64,000 bases of DNA from Lobosporangium transversale (Eukaryota > Mortierellomycota > Mortierellomycetes > Mortierellales > Mortierellaceae), in assembly GCF_002105155.1 (NCBI RefSeq), contig NW_019028992.1, positions 641,001 through 705,000 on the forward strand. The letters are read 5' to 3'. The position numbers and the translations under genes were made by a program. The first letter of the stretch is position 1, and each line of letters opens with the position of its first letter. The notes beneath the pieces were generated by a model, which searched no databases, was not told where the DNA came from, and saw only the letters and a program-made list of their open reading frames with translations. Of the stretch, positions 45,456-58,798 are shown piece after piece.

Positions 45456-46480
45456 GCTGTTTTTTGATGTTTCCTGGAATGAAGAATCAAAATCGAGTAA
45501 ACTCAAGGATAACTGTTTTTTTTTAAAAAAATAGGCCGTTGTAACTGTGCGGCCAAGAAATAGACGCGTTCCTGAAATATTGCTTTAGTGAACAATTGCA
45601 GTCACAAACTCTTCTGAGAGTCAACCAAGCAAAAGGCAAAAGGCAAATAAACAATCTTCCTAAGCTGCCGACAAGCTTTTTCCAAAAGATTCGCTGTCAG
45701 TATTGGTTGCTTGTTATTGAGATCTTTTTTTTTTTCCGACCAAATAGCACCACCACAAGAAGTCAATGAAATATGAAATTACAATGATAAATATATTTGA
45801 GTTGAGTTGTAAGTGCGACATAAAAAAAGGCAAAAAAAAAAAAAAAAAAATGAATCTATACAGTGACAGGTAATAAAATACAAAGTAATCAAAAAGATAA
45901 TGTTACAGTCCTTTTCAAAAGGGAAAAAGTTTCGACAAAAGCAAGCTGTGGTCTCAAAAAAAAAGAGTTCGTAATATGAGGGATGCAAATATCCATTCTG
46001 TGTTGGAGGGATAAGGACCAAAGTGGTAAAAAAAAAAAAAAATCCGAGTGATTGAGTGGTTGAACAAATAGATGTGAGAGTGGCCTATCCATTCGACTTT
46101 TTCCAACCAACTTGAAACGCTCCTATGCTCACACTCAGGGCAACCATTTATCATCTTCTGTCCTCCTATGCAAGATCTCACTGAATATGGCGGCTTTGGA
46201 CAGTGGTGATGACTGATAACTGTAGCGATTCCGTGTAGTGAGATACTGTTCCAATCTTGTCAGCATTGCTTGTGCTGGACATCGTCTCTTGGCAAAAGAA
46301 ACCTCCTTGTTTACAATGATGTGAGTAAACTTATGACTGTGCAGCCTTTCGTGGGGACACAAAAAATATATACAGCCGACTCGCTTCCTAAAAGCTTTTC
46401 TTTTCTTTCTTTTCTTTTGTTTCCCCGCTTTGGCTGCTTGACATCATCGATAACCACCGGAGTCCCCTATGGCCTATCTT
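45456..46480. other. NDC80 upstream region and 3' flank of the disordered-protein gene
   Basis: A likely 5'-UTR intron acceptor lies at about 45474 (minus). A/T runs occur at 45831-45850 and 46028-46041. No coding region supported. Confidence 0.5.
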
Positions 46481-49400
46481 TTACTGATCCGCTTCTAATG
46501 TTATTGCTCGTCGTGGTCGTCGTCGTAGTACTCGCATCTTGTCGACCCGCTCTTCAAGCACTATAGCCTCTTCATTTTCAACTTCAACAGCCTCAGGGTA
46601 TTCACGTTGTTGTTCCTTTATATAATAGAGACCAATAACCGGAGCGCGTTTGCCAAAGCAATGATCAAATGTGTCATCCTCATCACACACATGATCTTCT
46701 TCTTCTTCCCTGCGGCACCGCTTCATTCGCTTGCCATTGTCGAAATGGTCATTTTCGAATGCATCTCGCTTCCTCTTCGGTGGCCGCACTACTTCCTTTG
46801 GACGACTCTTCTTTTCTCGGAACTCCTTCTGTAGCTGCTCTACTACAGTCGATGTTACATCCTGCTCTTGGCTGATTATTGTAGTTTGTCCGTTATCATC
46901 TTCATCACCGCTCTGATAGATGCTGCTTCCTGCATCATTATGATCAGGACTATGGCCACGACTACGGCCATGAATATGACTGGGAGACGGCTGAGCTTTA
47001 CTGCAGCTTACATTACTTGTAACGCTGTTACTGCTACTAGTGCCATTACCACTGATACTACCATTGTTGCTGCTGCTACTACTGCTACTGTTAAATTCAA
47101 ACACATTAGGACCTTCTGTCAACGTCTTGAACATATTGGGGTCAAAAGCAGTAGTTTTGAATTGTGGAACCGAGTGAGGGTATTGGAATGGCGTTGTGAA
47201 TTTCGCTGGCTTTGTTTGTTCCTGTGCAGATTTAGAAGACTGAGGAGGAGGTGATGGTGGCGGAGGTGATGGTAAAGGTGAAGGTGATCGGTCTCCATGA
47301 AGGGAAGGTGAGCCACGTGGTGAAGGTTGAGGGCGCGGGGATGGTGGGCGTGTACCCTGCAACGATCGTGTAGCCCATGGATTGGCTATTGGTTCAAGAA
47401 TGTTCGTTCCTAGTGCTGAAGGTGTGTCTGTGTTATGCTCTTCCTCTAATCCAGGGTATAATAATCCATTCGTCGGAGGGAATGGTACTGGAAATTCTGC
47501 ATGACGTTGCTGATACAAGAAGCTCTCTGATTGGAAATATTCTTCCTCTGTAATACTTGTGTCAGCCTCATTCTCATCATCATCCGACTGTAGTGATTGT
47601 CGCTTGGATGAATTTTTCTTTGGCTTTGACGGCCATAGCACACGAGGGAGGCGTGCTCCATAGGCAGCTGAGGGGGTGGCTTCTTCGTAGAGTTGAGGTT
47701 CAAAATAGAACTTGTTTCCACGGCTGAAGTAAAGTACATATGAAGAATACAAGGTGTTTTAGGGACATTAGACAGATTAAATATTGCACACCATTTCATT
47801 CACAAGGACAAAGAGATCAGACAGGGCAATAGAAAGCCAATGACAGCCTACAAGTACTGTAGATATGTGGTTGCATACTTACGCCATGTACGACAGATGA
47901 TGCCTGGCATAAATCCGTCGATTCTCTCTAATGGCTAATTCCTGCTCATATTGCTCTTTCGGGTCAATTCCTTGGCTATATCGCTCTGCTCGGTCATCCT
48001 GGAAAGGATTATGCGCTGGCTTTGACCGCACTGTTAATGACGAAGATGACCAATCTGAGTCGTAATACTCCTCTTCTTCCTGTTGCAGCTTATGTTGCTC
48101 TCGCTTTTCCTCTAGCCTTTGCTTTTGCCACTGACCGTTCGGCGTACAAGATTCCAGCTCATATTCTTGTTTCCGTCCCTCAGTCTCATGCATCACAGTA
48201 AAGACCATCTCTGAATGGTAACCACGATCAATGGGAGCAGGGGTCTTGGTAAAGAGGATCACATCCGTATCAAGGCCACCGCAGTCGGGGTGTGGCGGAG
48301 TACGCTGACCAGCAACGTATTCAATGCATGGGTTGCCTTGCAAAGGTGTAGCCGTTCCTGGGACAAAGTCAGGTTCGCCTGCAAACACTTCGTCCACGTA
48401 GCTCTGTTCCTCGGCCACGGAGGGTGAGAAATCCGCACCTGCTTCTTCATTGTAATCCTGCATCCACTGATACTTATTTTCGGTTCTTTTGTCCTCCTCC
48501 TCCTCCTCTTCGTCTTCTGCGAAACCACTGTCAGGCTCATGCAGCTTGGCCGAAGGTTGATGTGAAGGTCTATCGCTCCGCGGCAACCGAGATGGTTTGT
48601 GTGTGTGGTGCTCGATAGCCTGGCCCTCATCATCCTCTTCCTTCTTTTCCTCGATTTCTTCTGTAGCTTGATTCTCATAGTCCTGCCTTTGCTTTCGAGT
48701 CAACAAAGGACGTGAGCTAGATTCACATTCATTTCCTGTATACCGTTCCGGCAGGTATGATACATGCAAGTCTTTGCGGGCAAGTACAGGTGAGGATGAG
48801 GGTGAAAGAATAGATGATTGCAGAGGTGATTGATAGTCGTTGTGGAGAGAAGCCTTGCCCTTCAAGCCTGGTGCACTGTAATCTTCGGAGATAAAGTTAT
48901 CTGCTAACGGATTAGAGTCATGGTCCTGGCTCTGAAATGATGCGTTAGGATCATAAGGTGAGTGAGCTTCGTTAAGTGAGTCAAATTCATCTCGATCCTC
49001 AATACTCCTGAGTAAGGCGCGTGCTGCCTCACTAGGCTTCTGATCATCAAATGGTGGGATGTCATATTCATCTTCATTATTAAAATCTAAATCGTAAGTT
49101 TTTCTGGCATTGTTCGCCTCCTCCTCCTCCTCTTCCTCTTCACCAATGTCTGGCCACAGTGTCCGTGGTCTGATGTCATGTGTTTCCTCATCACTATGAG
49201 TTGTACATGTCGCATGTGAAAAAGAGGAAAAGAGATAAAATATTAATAGAGGAAATTTGCATCATTATTATTGCTGTTGACGTAATTTCTCTTATTGTTG
49301 CTAATTCCAGTCTTTTTTCTTCTTATTGGTCAATCAAGTTGTCACAACAAGATGATGTTGTTGTTATTGTTGTTACAATTAAGGAAGAAGGACGCGTTAC

Positions 49401-49576
49401 AGGTAACAAATAGGCCGAGTGTATAAATACTGAGCGTATGGGTGTAGTTGAAGGAGCAAATGTTAAGGCTAAAAACAAAGAAGAGAATCGCACCTTGATA
49501 CCTCACGTTCCTCCTCAACGTGTTTTCCACGGAACACACATAGAAAGCGATAATGATTTGACGTGACAAACGGCAT
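46481..49576 (-). CDS. Large disordered acidic nuclear-type protein, function unknown
   Basis: Exons 49576-49494 (less certain), 49193-47883 and 47723-46481 give 878 residues in phase. Exon 1 is proposed because exon 2 has no in-frame ATG and this is the nearest ATG with a donor (CAAG/GTGCG) of the right phase; it encodes MPFVTSNHYRFLCVFRGKHV. The body is rich in Glu/Asp runs, Pro/Ser blocks (SPSPLPSPPPPSPPP), and basic clusters that could be nuclear localisation signals (PPKRKRD, KRMKRCRREEEE). A short ordered-looking block at the exon 2/3 junction (RIYARHHLSYMARGNKFYFE and YGARLPRVLWPSKPKK) is the best anchor for homologue searches. No family recognised. Confidence 0.65.
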
Positions 49577-50273
49577 AAGCACAATGAATCGGATTGACAA
49601 TAGAGGAGATGTGCAATCAATCAATTCGGCAATGAATTAGAAAATTACTAAAATAAATATAATAATTTAAGAAAAAAAAGTAAAATTGATTAAAATAGAA
49701 AATAGTTGAAGAAAGGAGTCGTCGTGCCTTGTACGCGTTGTTTTCTGTTTTACTTTGCCCAAACATGTAATTCAAGCCACACTGAAGGAGATATGCGGAA
49801 TTTGTAATTTATTCAAAGGCTTGAACATGCACCACAATAAAATTACTCTTGTTATTTCTAAGGCAGCCTCCATTTGCCAAAATGATTAGAGTCTGGAGCA
49901 TGAAATATCTATCATAAAGGACTGTTTAATACCCAGCTCGCTTGCTTGATGACTTTTATTTTGTTTTCCTTCAAAGGAATTCAAGATCAATTTTAGGAGA
50001 GAAAACAAGAACGTGATGGAATTGCTAAGAGATCATAACATAATGATTAATACAAGCTGGTGCTATTGTTTCCCTGCCCTTGTATTTCAAATATTCCGAA
50101 TCTGATAGGAACGCCCTTTATAATCTGCGGAGTAAATTATGCATCTTTTTTTTTGGAAGTGGTATATATATCCATCTCTCTCACACACAGAAGAGCATAT
50201 TTTATTTTGTAATGTAATTATCATTGTTATTAAGGTTATTGTTGCCATCCTGCATTCATAACAACTTGACAAC
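49577..50273. other. Intergenic, AT-rich
   Basis: Promoter of the disordered-protein gene and 3' flank of SDHAF4. Nothing else is supported. Confidence 0.5.
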
Positions 50274-50681
50274 TCAAAAGTCTGTCACTCGTCCTTTGAA
50301 AGACCAATCTCCGAAGCGGACTGGTTCTCGTTTAGGTCCCCCTACTTCTCCTGTTTGAGGATTGGTATCTCCTTCAAATTCCTCGGGCACGGGTGTCTTT
50401 GCGTCTGGATGATTTGTAGCCGGCCCAGATTCTGCTTGTTTAATCAGCTGCTCAAACTCAGCCTGGTCTTTGGCAGATCCTAAAGGGATAGGACCTGGTC
50501 CCTTTGGACGTAAACCCTTGTTGGTACTATACGATCGGTTGATGAAGTCACTTTTATATCTTACAGAAAGGATGGGCTGACGTTGTGTCCTCGGAAGAGT
50601 CACTGCGTCAAGGGAACGTAAAGTGCGGACATTTGAAGAGGCATTGCTCCGAAGAATGAATGAAGAGACTGAGGATGTCAT
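50274..50681 (-). CDS. SDHAF4: Succinate dehydrogenase assembly factor 4 (SDHAF4/Sdh8 type), mitochondrial
   Basis: A single exon of 135 residues. The first 50 are rich in Arg/Ser and lack acids (RSNASSNVRTLRSLDAVTLP), a mitochondrial presequence. The C-terminus has the family block: EEFEGDTNPQTGEVGGPKRE and PVRFGDWSFKGRVTDF, ending exactly at the conserved TDF. The protein binds the flavinated SDHA subunit in the matrix, protects it and helps it join SDHB in complex II. It is divergent from the succinyl-CoA ligase alpha gene 318 bp away, whose product makes the succinate that complex II oxidises. Confidence 0.93.
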   Translation of the reverse strand: MTSSVSSFILRSNASSNVRTLRSLDAVTLPRTQRQPILSVRYKSDFINRSYSTNKGLRPKGPGPIPLGSAKDQAEFEQLIKQAESGPATNHPDAKTPVPEEFEGDTNPQTGEVGGPKREPVRFGDWSFKGRVTDF

Positions 50682-50887
50682 GGTACCAATGAATGAGTAA
50701 ATGAATAAAGTGAGAAGAGATCAAGTGCGATGCGCACAGCAAAAGTAATTTTTGATCAAAAGTTAAAAAGACCCGCGTCGATCTAAATCGATAACATGAG
50801 GGCAATCTGCCCCATATGTCATTGGCATGAGGTGAATACAAAAAAGTGTTATCGAAATATGGCAAACTATCCCTACTCTCTCCCTTC

Positions 50888-50918
<31 letters not shown>

Positions 50919-50999
50919 TCTTGCCTTGGTTAATAAGTTTGCTTTCTCTCTTCTCGTTCTTACTTCATTCGTCCATTCTTCAACTTTATACAATTCCCC
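50682..50999. promoter_or_regulatory. Shared divergent promoter of SDHAF4 and SUCLG1
   Basis: The 318 bp separate the two ATGs. They include an A run at 50888-50914 and a pyrimidine-rich leader next to the ligase start. No specific factor site could be assigned by eye. Confidence 0.6.
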
Positions 51000-51531
51000 A
51001 TGCTCCTTTCCCTTAGAACCGTGGCTCCCGCCACCAAAGGTATGGAAAGATACAGATAGAGCGCGTCAAATTACAGGTCATATCATTGCCTTGTTCAATA
51101 AGTCACAACCTTCAATTCACCTTTGTGTTACTGGAATGCAAACCGGAGAAAAGACTGAAATGACAGGAGACACCATTGTCGTAATGTCATTCTGTTGAGA
51201 AATGAATGGCACCTGTCTCCACTCACCAGTGTTCCATTGTTCTCAATGTAATAAATGAAGAGAAAAAGTATATATATATATAAAGAAAGCGAGCTTAAAT
51301 CCCTGGCCTTTGACTATGAAGCAATAGTGAAAACTTCATGCGTTTGCCAACATGCTTCTTATGACATTTAAATGTCCTCTTAGTTGTAAAAAGAGCTGCA
51401 TTCGGAGCAATAAAGAAAAAAAGGATGGGATCGCCTCCCATTATTTTATTTTACATTTGTTCCACTGCCTACTTCTACTTTACCCACGCTCCTCCACCCT
51501 CGAACCTCGTGAGATGCGTCCTGAGCGCAGG

Positions 51532-51562
<31 letters not shown>

Positions 51563-53254
51563 GGGGGAGCAATGGACCCAAGGGAAAACTTGACTAAAAC
51601 ACCTTCGTACTGGATTTTTTTTTTTTTCTTTTCTGCATTAGTCGCTCAGCGTTTATTTAGCAGCTCATCCAAGGTTGCAGGCTATGACAAAACTATCAAG
51701 AACATGTTAATCAATAAGCAGACCAAAGTTGTCTGCCAAGGGTTCACTGGCAAGCAGGTAAGGATCTCTGCAATGATAAAAGTCTGTAACCAATCTGAAG
51801 TGAATCAGGACTCAATAAATGCCCATACAGAATATAAAAAAGCATATCAACCTTTTATTCTCATTGATCAAAAGAGGACATGACAATCATGCACAGTCTT
51901 GTTCATTTGTTGGTTTCATCCATTGTACCCAGAGGAAATCTCACATCTCAGGAGATCTTGACATGACAGTGCAATATGGAATATCGAAGCAATTTTTTAT
52001 GCTCAAACAGAGGAGTGGATATTTTCACGTATAGGATCTTAATTGACTTTGGTCTCGAATGCTCCGATGTATGCTTTTCAGTTCTTTGAATTGTATTCTT
52101 CAATTGAAAGAATGGGGAGGAGTAGTCTGGTTTAGGATCACAACTGGCGACAATTCAGCCGGAAATGGGCACTTTGACTAAATCTTTTTTGTTTCATCCT
52201 CTAATTGACAATTGACTATTGATTCGACTATTGATTCGGCTATTGACTATTGGTAATTGATCATCTATAGGGCACCTTCCACTCAAAACAAGCCATCGAG
52301 TATGGCACCAACATGGTCGGGGGCATCTCTCCAAAGAAAGGAGGTCAGACACATTTAGGACTCCCTGTTTTCAACACCGTTGCTGAAGCTACAAGGGAAC
52401 TCAAGCCCGATGCTAGTGTCATCTATGTCCCTCCTCCCATGGCTGCCGGAGCTATTATGGAGGCTATTGAAGCCGAGATCCCCCTCGTTGTTGCCATTAC
52501 TGAGGGAATCCCTCAACAGGATATGGTTCGCGTAAGTCTTTTAAACAATTGACCAAGTTGGACGATTCTCATTCAAGGAATCAAACCCCTGACTACTGAA
52601 TTAATTTTTCGTAAAAAAAAAAATAAAATAAAAAAAAATAAAAAAACGCGCAATTCATTTTATTCGAAGTAGGTCGTTAGAACATTAAAGTCACAGGACA
52701 AGACACGTTTGATTGGACCAAACTGCCCTGGAATCATTGCACCAGGTGCCTGCAAGATTGGTATTATGCCAGGCCATATCCACAAGCCCGGCAAGATTGG
52801 TATCGTTTCACGCTCTGGTACATTGACTTATGAGGCTGTCAATCAGACGACAGAGGTTGGTCTTGGTCAAACGTTGTGTGTTGGAATTGGAGGAGATCCT
52901 TTCAATGGGACCAACTTTATTGATTGCTTGACATTGTTCTTGGATGATCCTCATACGGAAGGGATTATCATGATTGGAGAGATTGGAGGTAGTGCCGAGG
53001 AAGAGGCCGCAGACTTCTTGAAGAAATACAATTCGACGCGCGAGAAGCCCAAGCCAGTGGTATCGTTCATTGCAGGACGCACTGCCCCACCTGGCCGTCG
53101 AATGGGTCATGCTGGGGCTATCATTGCGGGAGGCAAAGGTGGAGCAGATGACAAGATTAAGGCCCTTGAAAGTGCTGGGGTCGTTGTCTCGCAAAGCCCC
53201 GCAAAGCTGGGTGTGATGATGCGTGCGGAGATGGAGAAAGCAGGTTTGATTTAA
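51000..53254 (+). CDS. SUCLG1: Succinyl-CoA ligase alpha subunit, mitochondrial
   Basis: Exons 51000-51039, 51642-51757, 52271-52531 and 52673-53254 give 332 residues, in phase. The presequence is split by intron 1 ([13 protein letters not shown] then [11 protein letters not shown]). CoA-binding fold: [60 protein letters not shown]. Catalytic domain: [37 protein letters not shown], and the phosphohistidine in [19 protein letters not shown]. The enzyme converts succinyl-CoA to succinate with formation of ATP or GTP, with the beta subunit setting nucleotide choice. Length is normal. Exon 1 is only 40 nt, so it is easily missed. Confidence 0.95.
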
Positions 53255-54269
53255 ATAAAATAAAAAGGGAGAACTGTTGCTGTTTTTACTGGGGAACAAA
53301 AGGAAAATAAATGTCTTTGTTTTTTTTTTTTAGGAAAAAAAATAAAAAAAAAGAAAAACTATGCTTTTGCTATGCAAAACATTTGTTGTCTCCCGCGTGT
53401 TTGTTTGATAAAGCGACACGGACCTACAAATGATTACATTATCTGACGGTTTTTTTTCCCATGACAGACATGAAGGAAAAAAAACGGGCAGGCAACAAGA
53501 TCATTGGCGCTTTTTTTAAATAAAAAAGATGAATACAGATGAGCATAACATTTTTTATACACATGAGAGCGTGTGAAAGTGTTTTTAAGGATATTTGTGG
53601 AATGGAGGAGAAAGCGTGAAGATGAAAATTTGGTAATTACGAATAACCATGTTATCCAAAACATCTGCAGTTTATATATCATTTTAGCCCTTTGGCCACG
53701 CGCTGGCTGCGGGACCGATTGGATAATAAAAGAAAAAGAAAAAAAATAGACATGATCTCTAGATCAGATGCATGTAGTAAACTGGTCAAAATGTCATATC
53801 AATTGTACATGTATATTTTGCATGTTCATAAGAGACAGAGCATGCATTGCATTTATGCTCATCAAAGGAAATGATGATCAACACAAATATTCATCGTCTT
53901 ATGCCCTTCACATATTTTTATTCAAAGAAGAGAAAAAGCGAGTCTGTGTTTGTTTGTTTGTTTGTCTGCGCAACCACACCCTGTACATCTCTCATTCTCT
54001 TCACTCCACATTCATTCGTTTCATTCATTCATATTCGCTCACACTCTTTCATTCTCTCTTTTAATTAACAATTAACCAATCCCTGAACCCTTTTTTCTTT
54101 TCTTCCCAAGTCAATCCTTTACTGCTGCTCCAACTGTCTCCCCTTCCGTATCCCTCTCCCCCAAAAAAAAAAAAAAAAAAAAAAAAAACAAGAACGGTAT
54201 TGCTATTCATTCACACCCATTCATATCTCCAGCTCCTTATCAATAACAAATTAATCAGACTACGAAAGC
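53255..54269. other. Intergenic between two plus-strand genes
   Basis: SUCLG1 3' flank (AAATAAAATAAAA directly after the stop) and the pyrimidine-rich leader of the next gene with an A run at 54163-54188. The short frames have no motif. Confidence 0.5.
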
Positions 54270-55073
54270 ATGCCTCCTCCTTCAGCTGTGCAAGTTTCTT
54301 CCACAAGTTCAACCAATTCCAACCCCACATGCTATCCTACTGCACACCGAGCCATAGATAATTCTGTTCATAGCAGTAGTAGTGGCGCTAATAGAAACAG
54401 TCATAGAAACAGCCAAAGAAACAGTATTTCTGGCACAACCATAGCTACTTCTCCTTCTACCACGACTACAACGGCTGCCCATACATCATCTTCTTCCTCT
54501 ACTACTGTTACTGCTACCACTGCAACTACGACTAGCTCTTCACCAACCTCTCCTGCAGCTGCACTGTCATTTGCGGATCGTATCCGGGCAGCAGAGCATC
54601 GATTCACGACCCTGACACAGAACATTGCACACTTCAGCCCCCTCAAAAATCAACTTGATAAACACAACCTGGCGATCGAACGGCTCGAAAATGAAATCAA
54701 GAAAAAAGCGGCGCTTTTGCAAGCATGTCAGGATAAAATGCAAGTACAAGTTTCTTTTTTTATCTTTTTTTTTTTTTTTTTTTTTTTTTTCCCTTCTTAT
54801 CTTTGTGGTTGTCCTACGAATCATCCTAACAAACTGGTTTCTTTGGTACACAATGGCAAAAATAGTAAATCGATCTCAAAACGTCCACAGACCTCATCTC
54901 GACAAGGAAGTAATGTCAGTTTACATACTTCGGAGGATGGACAAATGAGGGTATTGTTGGCACAACAGCAATCTGCACGAGAGGTTGTGGAATCCCTTAA
55001 TGGCCAGCTTCTTGCTGCCAAGATCTTGGTAGGCACTAAAGCATACCTACAAAAAGCTCAATGGCTGTTATCG

Positions 55074-55109
<36 letters not shown>

Positions 55110-56153
55110 ATGAAGCACGGATGTCGATTGATAGAGATAAGATTCATCACTTGTCAAACCTCGCCCTCCCTTTTATCTTGGAAGTTATTCTTGGTCATTT
55201 CCATGAAGTTTTCCCATCGGATGAACACAGGAAAAGAAAAAGAGAGAAACTAGATGGAAAGCACCCCAGAATGAAATTCATTGGAATGTGCTGATGTGTT
55301 GTGAACCCTTTTTTTATTTATTTTTTTCATTCCAATCCATCAAACACATGCTTTTGCTTTCTCTTGTGTGTGAAGGAAGGACGATAAAGTGTTGATACTT
55401 GATCAATTGACAAGGAGCACAGTGTGTCCCTCCTGTTGGTCCTTATTCAATTTACTTGATCTGGGGATGACGGCCTAGATTGGTTATGACACTTACATGG
55501 ACATTGGGATTGACATTAATGTTGACTCCATCTATTGTCCATCGTGCTGTTTCCATCATAATACATTCCTCCTCCAACTTCATTTATCGGCCAATCGGAT
55601 GCAAAACCTCATACCTCACTATTTCTTGAACGCGGTCGATGCACACATTAGCTTGCTACTTGACAACCCTTTTTTATTTTTTATTTTTTATTTTCCTTTG
55701 TTTCTTCTTCTTCTTCTTCCACATGGAAAATCAGTTCATTACACAAAACACAAAAACATTCGGATAAGATGGATCAAGTGAGAGAGACGCGTTAGACAAC
55801 CAAGGGAAAGAAAGAAAAACGCATGTCGCTACTAAAATAGGAATCGTCTTTCTCCCGAATGAACGAAGAGAGTGAAGAAAGATGAAGCGACGAATGCATG
55901 CACTGACCCTTCCTTAAACTCATTCTTGATGTAGCATATTGGTCTTACTCGTCAAGTTGCACAATACTTTGAAAGCAGGAGTGAACTTCAAGCACTGTTG
56001 GAAGAGGTAAATGTCGTCTTTTTCTTTTTCTTTTTTTTTTTTTTTTTTTTTTTTAGTCTCTCAAAAACGAACCTCAGCCTTCCTTTCTCTTTGCCTCATT
56101 ATGCTTGAACCATAAAGGCGAAGTGCAGCAATGGGCTCATCGATCGATCGATA

Positions 56154-56184
<31 letters not shown>

Positions 56185-56553
56185 CTTTATCGACCTTTTT
56201 GTTTATGCTTTTTTTTTTTATTTTTTATTTTTTTTTTTTCTTTCTTAGCTCGTCCAACCTTGGAGTATTTTCAATTCTGTTTTGCTCACTTTTTTTTTTT
56301 TTTTTTTTTTTTTTTGACATCTTCCAATCATCCCATAGATATTTTCCGGATCGACACCCGGTAGGTTCATAAATCACAAGATTAGAGGAACAAAAATCTC
56401 TCAATTCTCTCTCTAATTAGAGCTTACCATTACTTAAACAACCTTTCTTGTTTTTATAAAAAAACCATCTAGAACATCCTGTTGAAGATACAATGAAACG
56501 TGAATTAGAGCAGATCACAGCCGAGATTCAACAAGTAAGGTCTTTTTTAAAAA

Positions 56554-56589
<36 letters not shown>

Positions 56590-56991
56590 CTAAATGATAC
56601 AATCGGGAAATGTGGCATGGTAAGGAGTCACTTCGCTAATCCTTTCTTTTTTTTTTTTTCCTTTTTTCAAAAAAATAAAATAAAAAAAAGGTCAAAGACG
56701 ACTTTGAGAGACATCGATCTGCTAAAAGCGAATTCAAGGAGATCAGACGATATGTTGATATCTGGAATGACACTGTCGAGAAGCAGATTGCCTCTAATCC
56801 TAAAGACGTTACAAAGTCGCTCAAAAAGTTTGTTCCGTTTTTTGGTCCCAGTAAGTGAAAGCACAAAGCACGTGGCGCTTTTCTTCTTTTCTTTTCGTTT
56901 TCTTCCACTTTCTTTTCCAAGATAGACCCCCCAAAACTCTATTTGAAACTAACTCTTTCTTTAATTTACATTGTCATACGTACATGTTATG

Positions 56992-57027
<36 letters not shown>

Positions 57028-58115
57028 CACCTTCATATACAAAAATTGCCGACACACATATGGCAAATGCCCGTACGTTTGTTCCTACGATCGAAGACAT
57101 TGGACTACTCTCTGATATCAAAATGGACACGATCGCAGATACATCGAGTGAATTAGTCATTTATACTGCACGCTTCAAGGATGCTTACAATAATTTGTCT
57201 CATCAACTGGAAGTCTTGCATAAGAAGAGTCGAGTCTTGAAAAAGAAAAAGAATCAGTGTATTGAGAAGTTGTTTGACGAGCGGTGTAGGATATTCTCAG
57301 AACAACTTCAAGCGCATTACAGGAGCGTTGGCGAAAGTCTTGTCGGAGCTGATGCTGATGGGCTAGATTCGGCTTTGATCATGGGCGTTGTTGAGGATGG
57401 GACCCTCACGAGCAACGGATCCCATCAGACTATACTGAACAACTCGGGGCTGAGGATGGCGTTACAAAGACAACATGTGGAAGGCAATTTATTGGAACCA
57501 TATTCATATTCATCAGAAGGAAGCAGTACATTAGGTCTTGATTCTCAGGAGATTTTAGCAGAGTCGGAAGAGTTGCCTTCTTACTTTCAGCATGAGTACG
57601 AAGCAAGTGCACATCAACACCAACAGCAGCAGCAACAACAACAACAACAACAACATAGGCATACTCACAGTCGTAACCATAGTCAAAGTCATGGCAATGG
57701 TCATAGACGTAACTTCTCATTGGGTTCGCCCGCTCATTCTTCTTCTGCATCATCTTCACTGTCATTGCACTCACCTCTACCAATCCATGCAACTGTGTTA
57801 ACTACCGATAGTCCACCCGATTATGTACGTGAAGAGCCTGCAGCAACGATAGCAACAGTATCAGGACACAACCACAGTACGTTAGCATCTATAGCTGTTC
57901 AGGAGGATGAGGCTGATGCACAGTTCCAAGCCTATCATTCAAGATATGATTCTCGTCAGCGACAAGGCTCCGATCCAAGAACAAGACCACATATTACGAC
58001 AATGGCCACAATAGCTACAGCAAATGGTGGCGGTAGTGGTAATGGCAGTGGCGCGATGGATATGCCTCCAGAATATGAAGAGACCCGGTACCATACTGCC
58101 GTGAACCCTGCTTAG
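54270..58115 (+). CDS. Coiled-coil protein with PPxY motifs, function unknown
   Basis: Exons 54270-54743, 54891-55028, 55935-56006, 56339-56360 (22 nt), 56473-56534, 56691-56850 and 57025-58115 give 672 residues, in phase at every junction. The N-terminal 95 residues are Ser/Thr-rich. A predicted coiled coil runs over exons 1-6 (NQLDKHNLAIERLENEIKKK, LAQQQSAREVVESLNGQL, TMKRELEQITAEIQQVKDDF). A second helical block follows (YTARFKDAYNNLSHQLEVLH, KKKKNQCIEKLFDERC). The C-terminal 260 residues are disordered with a Gln/His run and three PxY-type motifs: ELPSYF, SPPDYV and MPPEYEE. PPxY motifs bind WW domains of Rsp5/NEDD4 ubiquitin ligases, so an adaptor role is possible. The 906-bp intron 2 and several homopolymer-filled introns break it up. 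Confidence 0.7.
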
Positions 58116-58798
58116 AGGGAGATAGAATAGAAATAGCAGAGAAAAGGACGACAGAGAGAAGCCGTGGCAGAACGCATCGAAATAGTTCGACAACTTTTCT
58201 TTCCTCAGGAACAGAAACAGAAATCGAATAGGAAACTGTAAATAGAATATGCGCTTGATTAGTGCTTTTGTTTTTTTATTTTTATTTTTATTTTTATTTT
58301 TTTTTTTATAAACTTATCAGCATATATGCATTTTTAGACAAAGCAACACTGAGGAAACAAGAGAATGCCCAATCTGTTAATATGAGGAGCAGCTATTGTG
58401 CCAGCCGTGTTAATTAATATAGTTCTCCCATGCCTTGAAATGGCCTTTAGGGTAGACAATAGCCTTTATTACAAACATCTGTGCGGACGAAACTATCGAC
58501 TGCATTATCTTGATCAATATGCCCCATTAAAAAAATCTCTGGTGCCTTCCTCCTTTTGAGGCCAAGCTAGCGATGTCTTAATCTTTTTGCTTAGGAACCT
58601 AAACAGATCTCCTTTACGCCTAACAATACCACGTGAGTGATTGTAACCGCGAATTTTCAACATAACTGCACATGTGCTCCTACAGCATTATTTTTTTTTT
58701 TAAAAAAAAAATATATATATCCGTTAGTTTAGCAGCAGCTTAAGATGTTTCTCACTGTCACTTGAAGCAAAAGAGAAGGATCCACCCTATAACCCAGT
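58116..58798. other. Convergent 3' region
   Basis: 3' flanks of the plus-strand PPxY gene and the minus-strand gene that follows. TTTTTATTTTTATT-type runs lie at about 58270-58305. No gene seen. Confidence 0.5.
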
